Below the pieces are notes generated by a model that was not told the DNA's origin, ran no database searches, and saw only the letters and a list, made by a program, of their open reading frames with translations. A stretch of 64,000 nucleotides of DNA. Source: Sphingopyxis sp. PET50. Its GTDB lineage: Bacteria; Pseudomonadota; Alphaproteobacteria; Sphingomonadales; Sphingomonadaceae. Both the position numbers and the translations under genes were made by a program. Below are positions 60,967-64,000 of the stretch, piece by piece. Numbering within the stretch: the first letter of the stretch is position 1; every line of letters starts with the position of its first letter. The stretch covers positions 2,418,001 to 2,482,000 of the forward strand of contig NZ_CP104207.1 in assembly GCF_025244705.1 (NCBI RefSeq), in the 5' to 3' direction.

Positions 60967-61347
60967 ATGAACCTCGCCTCGTCCGACCTTCCGCGCCTTG
61001 CGGGTGCCGTCAGCCTGTCGAAGCCCGGCTTCGACATCATCCTGGCCGTGTCAGCCGCACGCCAGGCCGTGCTGCCGACCGCCGGCCTGCTGCGCGCACG
61101 CAGCGACCGCGACGCGCACACCGATCTCGCCGCGACACGCCGCGCAATGCTGTGCGGAACGAAGGCGGAAACCTGGGCGTTCGGCCCCAGACCAGCCCGC
61201 TTTTTCGATCTGTCGGAAGAAGTGAACGCCTTGCCCGAAACTATGAACAGCCTGTTTACCAGAGGATTTCAGCCGATGTTGAACTCCTCCCATATAGACC
61301 CTGTCTCGTCGGACATCCCCCCTTCCGACGTTGAAGATATGGAATGA
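60967..61347 (+). CDS. Uncertain reading frame upstream of sciP
   Basis: This 126-residue frame has no recognised domain and overlaps sciP by ATGA. The N-terminal half is Ala/Arg-rich, the C-terminal part acidic (PPSDVEDME). The overlap supports coupling, but base composition in the second half looks non-coding. It may instead be the sciP leader. Confidence 0.3.
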   Translation: MNLASSDLPRLAGAVSLSKPGFDIILAVSAARQAVLPTAGLLRARSDRDAHTDLAATRRAMLCGTKAETWAFGPRPARFFDLSEEVNALPETMNSLFTRGFQPMLNSSHIDPVSSDIPPSDVEDME

Positions 61348-61649
61348 TTATGATCGAAAATCAGAAAATCCGCCCGGCTCAGGTCATCGGCCCCCTCGGG
61401 GAGCCGCTGACGCTCGACTCGCTTCCGCCCGCGAACACGACCCGCTGGGTTGTGCGCCGCAAGGCCGAAGTCGTGGCGGCGGTCAACGGCGGTCTGCTGA
61501 CCGTCGACGAGGTCTGCGAACGCTATGGCCTGACGCTCGAGGAATTTGCGAGCTGGCAGCGCTCGATCGATCGCAGCGGCATGCCGGGCCTGCGCGTCAC
61601 GCGCATCCAGCACTACCGCGACCTCTACGAGCGGCAGCAGCGCTTCTGA
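61344..61649 (+). CDS. sciP: SciP (DUF1153) CtrA inhibitor
   Basis: This 101-residue helix-turn-helix protein has RPAQVIGPLGEPLTLDSLPP, then RWVVRRKAEVVAAVNGGLLT and VDEVCERYGLTLEEFASWQR. In Caulobacter SciP binds CtrA and blocks its transcription in G1, shaping the cell cycle. The start could be ATG 61344 or 61350. It has its own terminator. Confidence 0.92.
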   Translation: MIMIENQKIRPAQVIGPLGEPLTLDSLPPANTTRWVVRRKAEVVAAVNGGLLTVDEVCERYGLTLEEFASWQRSIDRSGMPGLRVTRIQHYRDLYERQQRF

Positions 61650-61670
61650 TCGCGGCGCGACAAAAAGGGA

Positions 61671-61699
61671 AAAGGGCGCCCGTGGGCGCCCTTTTTTTT
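61671..61699 (+). terminator. Rho-independent terminator of sciP
   Basis: AAAGGGCGCC-CGTG-GGCGCCCTTT with a run of eight T residues. Confidence 0.9.
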
Positions 61700-61719
61700 G
61701 GCAGCGCACTGATCGGCCA

Positions 61720-62391
61720 TCAACCGGGCCGGACAATCCCCTCGATCTGCTCCTCGAGAATCGCGATCACTGCATCGGCCTGATCGCCGACGCTGATCGC
61801 CCGCGCGACGATGTCGCGGCCTTCGACCAGTCCGGTCAGGCTTGAAATCATCATGACCGCACGCAGACGCGCCTCGCCCTCGCCGATCATCCCGCCCCGT
61901 GCATGCGCGATCAATTCCGCCGCAAGCTCGATCCCCGGACGCCACAATTCGGCGTAGAGAATCTCGAAGGCCGGACCAGGACTGGCAATCTCGCGTTGCA
62001 CGAACAGGGTCCGGTGTGCGACCTCCCCGGTGGACAGCAGGAACCGCGCGAGTGCCGCCATCAGCCGCTGGAGCAAGGCCGCAGCCTCGCCCGGTGCCAG
62101 CGGCTTCGCCAGCGCATCGGCCACATGCTGCGCTACGGTGCCCACTCCATCGCGATACCCCGCGACGATCCTCTGCGCGCAGGCGAGATACAGCCCCTCC
62201 TTGCCCCCGAAATAATAGGTCAGCGCCGGCAGGTTGACCGCCGCCCGGTCTGCGATCTGCCGCGTCGTCGCCGCGGCATAACCGTGGAGTCCGAACTCGA
62301 TCAGCGCCGCATCCAGAATGCGCGCGTGCGTCTCCCCGCCCTTGCGGTATCCGCTCGGCGCGCGGGAGGCGGAAGGGGCATGACGGCTCAT
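61720..62391 (-). CDS. TetR/AcrR-family regulator (YbiH/DUF1956 type)
   Basis: This 223-residue regulator has the HTH ARILDAALIEFGLHGYAAATTRQIADRAAVNLPALTYYFGGKEGLY (core TTRQIADRAAVNLPALTYYF), followed by a C-terminal ligand domain (LAPGEAAALLQRLMAALARFL; REIASPGPAFEILYAELW). It is divergent from an MpaB-like oxygenase gene with two operator-like palindromes between them, so it probably represses both. Confidence 0.9.
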   Translation of the reverse strand: MSRHAPSASRAPSGYRKGGETHARILDAALIEFGLHGYAAATTRQIADRAAVNLPALTYYFGGKEGLYLACAQRIVAGYRDGVGTVAQHVADALAKPLAPGEAAALLQRLMAALARFLLSTGEVAHRTLFVQREIASPGPAFEILYAELWRPGIELAAELIAHARGGMIGEGEARLRAVMMISSLTGLVEGRDIVARAISVGDQADAVIAILEEQIEGIVRPG

Positions 62392-62411
62392 CTGCGATTC
62401 TGCCTTGAATT

Positions 62412-62444
62412 TATATCATATGATATATATCTATCACTTGATAG
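62412..62444. promoter_or_regulatory. Two tandem palindromic operators between tetR and the oxygenase gene
   Basis: TATATCATATGATATA (62412-62427) and CTATCACTTGATAG (62431-62444). Both contain TATCA-N2-TGATA and their centres are 18 bp apart. They lie 21 bp upstream of the tetR start and 34 bp before the oxygenase start, where RNA polymerase binding would be blocked. Confidence 0.75.
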
Positions 62445-62477
62445 ATTTTGGGGCACATAGCCTGGAAAGGCAATAGC

Positions 62478-63827
62478 ATGGCCGCGACCGTTTCGATCGA
62501 CAATTTGCGCGCCCGCGTATACGCGCAAAAGGACCGCATTCCGGCAATCTATGGCAATGTCGACTTTTCGGCCGTGCCCGAACGCTTTGCCGACGCCCCG
62601 GACGACGCGACCAGCCTGTCGGGCGGTTATGTCGACGAGCGTTTGCGGCTGCTCGCTGATCCCGAACGGCTCGAATTCATCCGCGCCTATACCATGATGG
62701 GCGACGGCGTTGCCGACGCCTATGCCGCGCTGATGCGCGACTACGGTTTTCGCCGCCTCGTCGATATGCTGGTTGAAGCCTGTGACCATGGCGTCGAAAA
62801 GGTTGCCGACGCACCGCCCGAACTCGTTGCCTTCATCGCTGACATGGAACGCATCCCCGACTGGCTCGATATGGCGCTCGTCGAGGAAGGCGCGCGACTC
62901 GACCGCAACTCGGCCGCCAATCTCGGCCCCTTCATCATCCGCGGCGCCTTTATCGCGACCTTCATGAACAAATATGCCGCGCTGCCGATGGCGATCACCA
63001 ACACGCTGTCGCGCGACACCGCCGCGCGCCGTGTCAAGGAGACCGCCACCTTCTTTACCACTTCGGTCCTCCCGGGCGCGCTGGAACGCTTCGGTCCCGG
63101 TTTCAAGTCGGCGGCGATGGTGCGGCTGATGCACTCGATGGTGCGCGCCAATGTGATGCGACGGCCGAAGGATTGGGACGTTGGCGTCTTCGGCATCCCG
63201 ATCCCGCAGGTCGACCAGATGCCTGCCGGGCTGATCGCGATCTTCCTGATGTCCTACAAGATCCTCGCCAAGGGCCGCAATCACTTCACCCGCTCCGAAC
63301 GGGCGCGTGTCGAACTCGCCCGCTACCGCTGCTTCCTGCTGGGCTTGCCCGAGGATCTGCTCGCCGACACGCCGCAGGGGATCGTTGACCTGATGACTGC
63401 GCGCGGCGGCACGCTGCGTTCGGGCTATGACGATCACACTTGCGGCGAACTGCTGCGCGCGACGATGGCGGCCGACCTGCGTCCCGACGCCTCGCTGTCC
63501 TCGCGCATCTACGAACGCTTCGAACGCAGTTTCTCGAAGCTCTTCTTCGTCCAGAATTTCATGGCGGGAGACCGCAAAAAGGCCGCCGCGATCGGCGTGG
63601 CGCTGACGCGCGCCGACATGGTGCGGGCCGCCGCGGCGGGGCTCTATGTCTATGGCCGGATCAAGCTCTATGCGCTCGCCAGCCATATTCCGGGCCTCAA
63701 CCGCACCGCCGACCGCCGCCTGGTCGCAAAGCTGAAGGCGCAGCTGGCGAGCTATGGCCACGCCGAATTCACCACCGATGCGGCGCAATATCGTGCCGCT
63801 CCGCCGCCTCGGCTTGCGACCGGATAG
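62478..63827 (+). CDS. MpaB-like oxygenase (DUF2236)
   Basis: This 449-residue protein fits the rubber-oxygenase/MpaB fold: RLEFIRAYTMMGDGVADAY, RAFIATFMNKYAALPMAITNT, RVKETATFFTTSVLPGALERFGPGF, RLMHSMVRANVMRRPKDWDVGVFGIPIPQVDQM and a final GRIKLYALASHIPGL. The conserved His and Arg residues for heme are in the HSMVR and RRPKDWD segments. Members oxidise diverse hydrophobic substrates. Its TetR neighbour suggests induction by that substrate. GGAAAGG precedes the ATG. Confidence 0.78.
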   Translation: MAATVSIDNLRARVYAQKDRIPAIYGNVDFSAVPERFADAPDDATSLSGGYVDERLRLLADPERLEFIRAYTMMGDGVADAYAALMRDYGFRRLVDMLVEACDHGVEKVADAPPELVAFIADMERIPDWLDMALVEEGARLDRNSAANLGPFIIRGAFIATFMNKYAALPMAITNTLSRDTAARRVKETATFFTTSVLPGALERFGPGFKSAAMVRLMHSMVRANVMRRPKDWDVGVFGIPIPQVDQMPAGLIAIFLMSYKILAKGRNHFTRSERARVELARYRCFLLGLPEDLLADTPQGIVDLMTARGGTLRSGYDDHTCGELLRATMAADLRPDASLSSRIYERFERSFSKLFFVQNFMAGDRKKAAAIGVALTRADMVRAAAAGLYVYGRIKLYALASHIPGLNRTADRRLVAKLKAQLASYGHAEFTTDAAQYRAAPPPRLATG

Positions 63828-63926
63828 CAAGAAAATCCGCGCTTTTCCGGATATTTGACATTTGGCGTGCAACCCTCGTGTTCACCGGGCGTTAAGCGTC
63901 CAAGTCAACCACGGGAGTCACCGACT

Positions 63927-64000
63927 ATGCGTAAGATCCTCATCACCCTCGCCGCCACCACGACGCTGGCCCTCGGCGCCTGCCAGAGCCCCGCCGCCGA
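63927..64000 (+). CDS. Small lipoprotein, N-terminal part (3' end outside window)
   Basis: The visible MRKILITLAATTTLALGACQ is a lipoprotein signal with lipobox ALGAC. GGGAG stands upstream. The mature part lies beyond the window, so nothing more can be said. Confidence 0.7.
   Translation, partial: MRKILITLAATTTLALGACQSPAA

Noticed and set aside
1..64000. tRNA or rRNA genes
   Set aside because: I looked for tRNA T-loop patterns and rRNA landmarks in the intergenic regions and saw none.

Overview
The window is high-GC alphaproteobacterial chromosome, almost certainly from the Sphingomonadaceae (a Sphingopyxis- or Sphingomonas-like organism). The evidence is a sphingomonad-type serine palmitoyltransferase, a bacterial-type ceramide synthase candidate, a NepR/EcfG general stress module, a SciP-type CtrA inhibitor, two TorF-type porins, and many short palindromic intergenic repeats of the kind that litter sphingomonad genomes. 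I see no rRNA, tRNA or CRISPR array.

Layout. 1-10.4 kb is an outer-membrane lipid neighbourhood: the 3' end of spt, a hybrid histidine kinase, a TAM41-like nucleotidyltransferase, a ceramide/diacylglycerol-type lipid kinase, a DUF2141 protein, lptF-lptG, a membrane desaturase and a GNAT-type ceramide synthase candidate. 10.4-20.4 kb is metabolic: thioesterase, threonine deaminase, HIBADH-type dehydrogenase, amidohydrolase, manA, FAD and FMN oxidoreductases, creD. 20.5-28.1 kb holds a TIR/toroid protein, two porins, ispG, a VapBC module and small membrane proteins. 28.2-30.5 kb is a stress-response locus with two EcfG sigma factors, NepR and a BLUF photoreceptor. 30.5-46.3 kb is mixed metabolism, including a PQQ sugar dehydrogenase, acyl-CoA carboxylase and acyl-CoA dehydrogenase, plus an HNH nuclease, a Sua5 protein and a CHASE2-EAL protein. 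46.3-51 kb holds a 20-residue peptide gene and nrdA/nrdB split by a DUF559 gene. 51.7-54 kb is an AT-richer island with a complete C5-methyltransferase / NaeI-like restriction enzyme / Vsr system. 54-64 kb is small sphingomonad proteins, DsbA/FrnE, mnmA, sciP, and a TetR-regulated MpaB-like oxygenase.

The most striking observation joins two distant parts of the window. Nine genes carry a lesion: seven single-base insertions and two in-frame TAG codons. In eight of them the lesion is repaired by restoring the hexamer GCCGGC; in the ninth the extra base directly abuts two overlapping intact GCCGGC sites. GCCGGC is the target of NaeI, and the window itself encodes a NaeI-like endonuclease with a cognate 5-methylcytosine methyltransferase and a Vsr repair nuclease. 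The simplest reading is that methylated GCCGGC was miscalled during long-read sequencing, so these genes are probably intact in the cell. They are annotated here as full-length CDS with a flagged lesion.

Repeats fall into families: (A) about 120-150 bp palindromes with CCCCTCCC-type ends; (B) a longer composite with TTTGCAAAC ends that can enclose a family A copy; (C) TCGACTTCGCTCG-type inverted repeats; (D) pairs built from CACAAAGGCAC units; (E) hairpins built on GGCGAAAGCC. Several enter coding sequence, supplying a start codon (amidohydrolase) or a C-terminal tail (MnmA, DUF559 protein).
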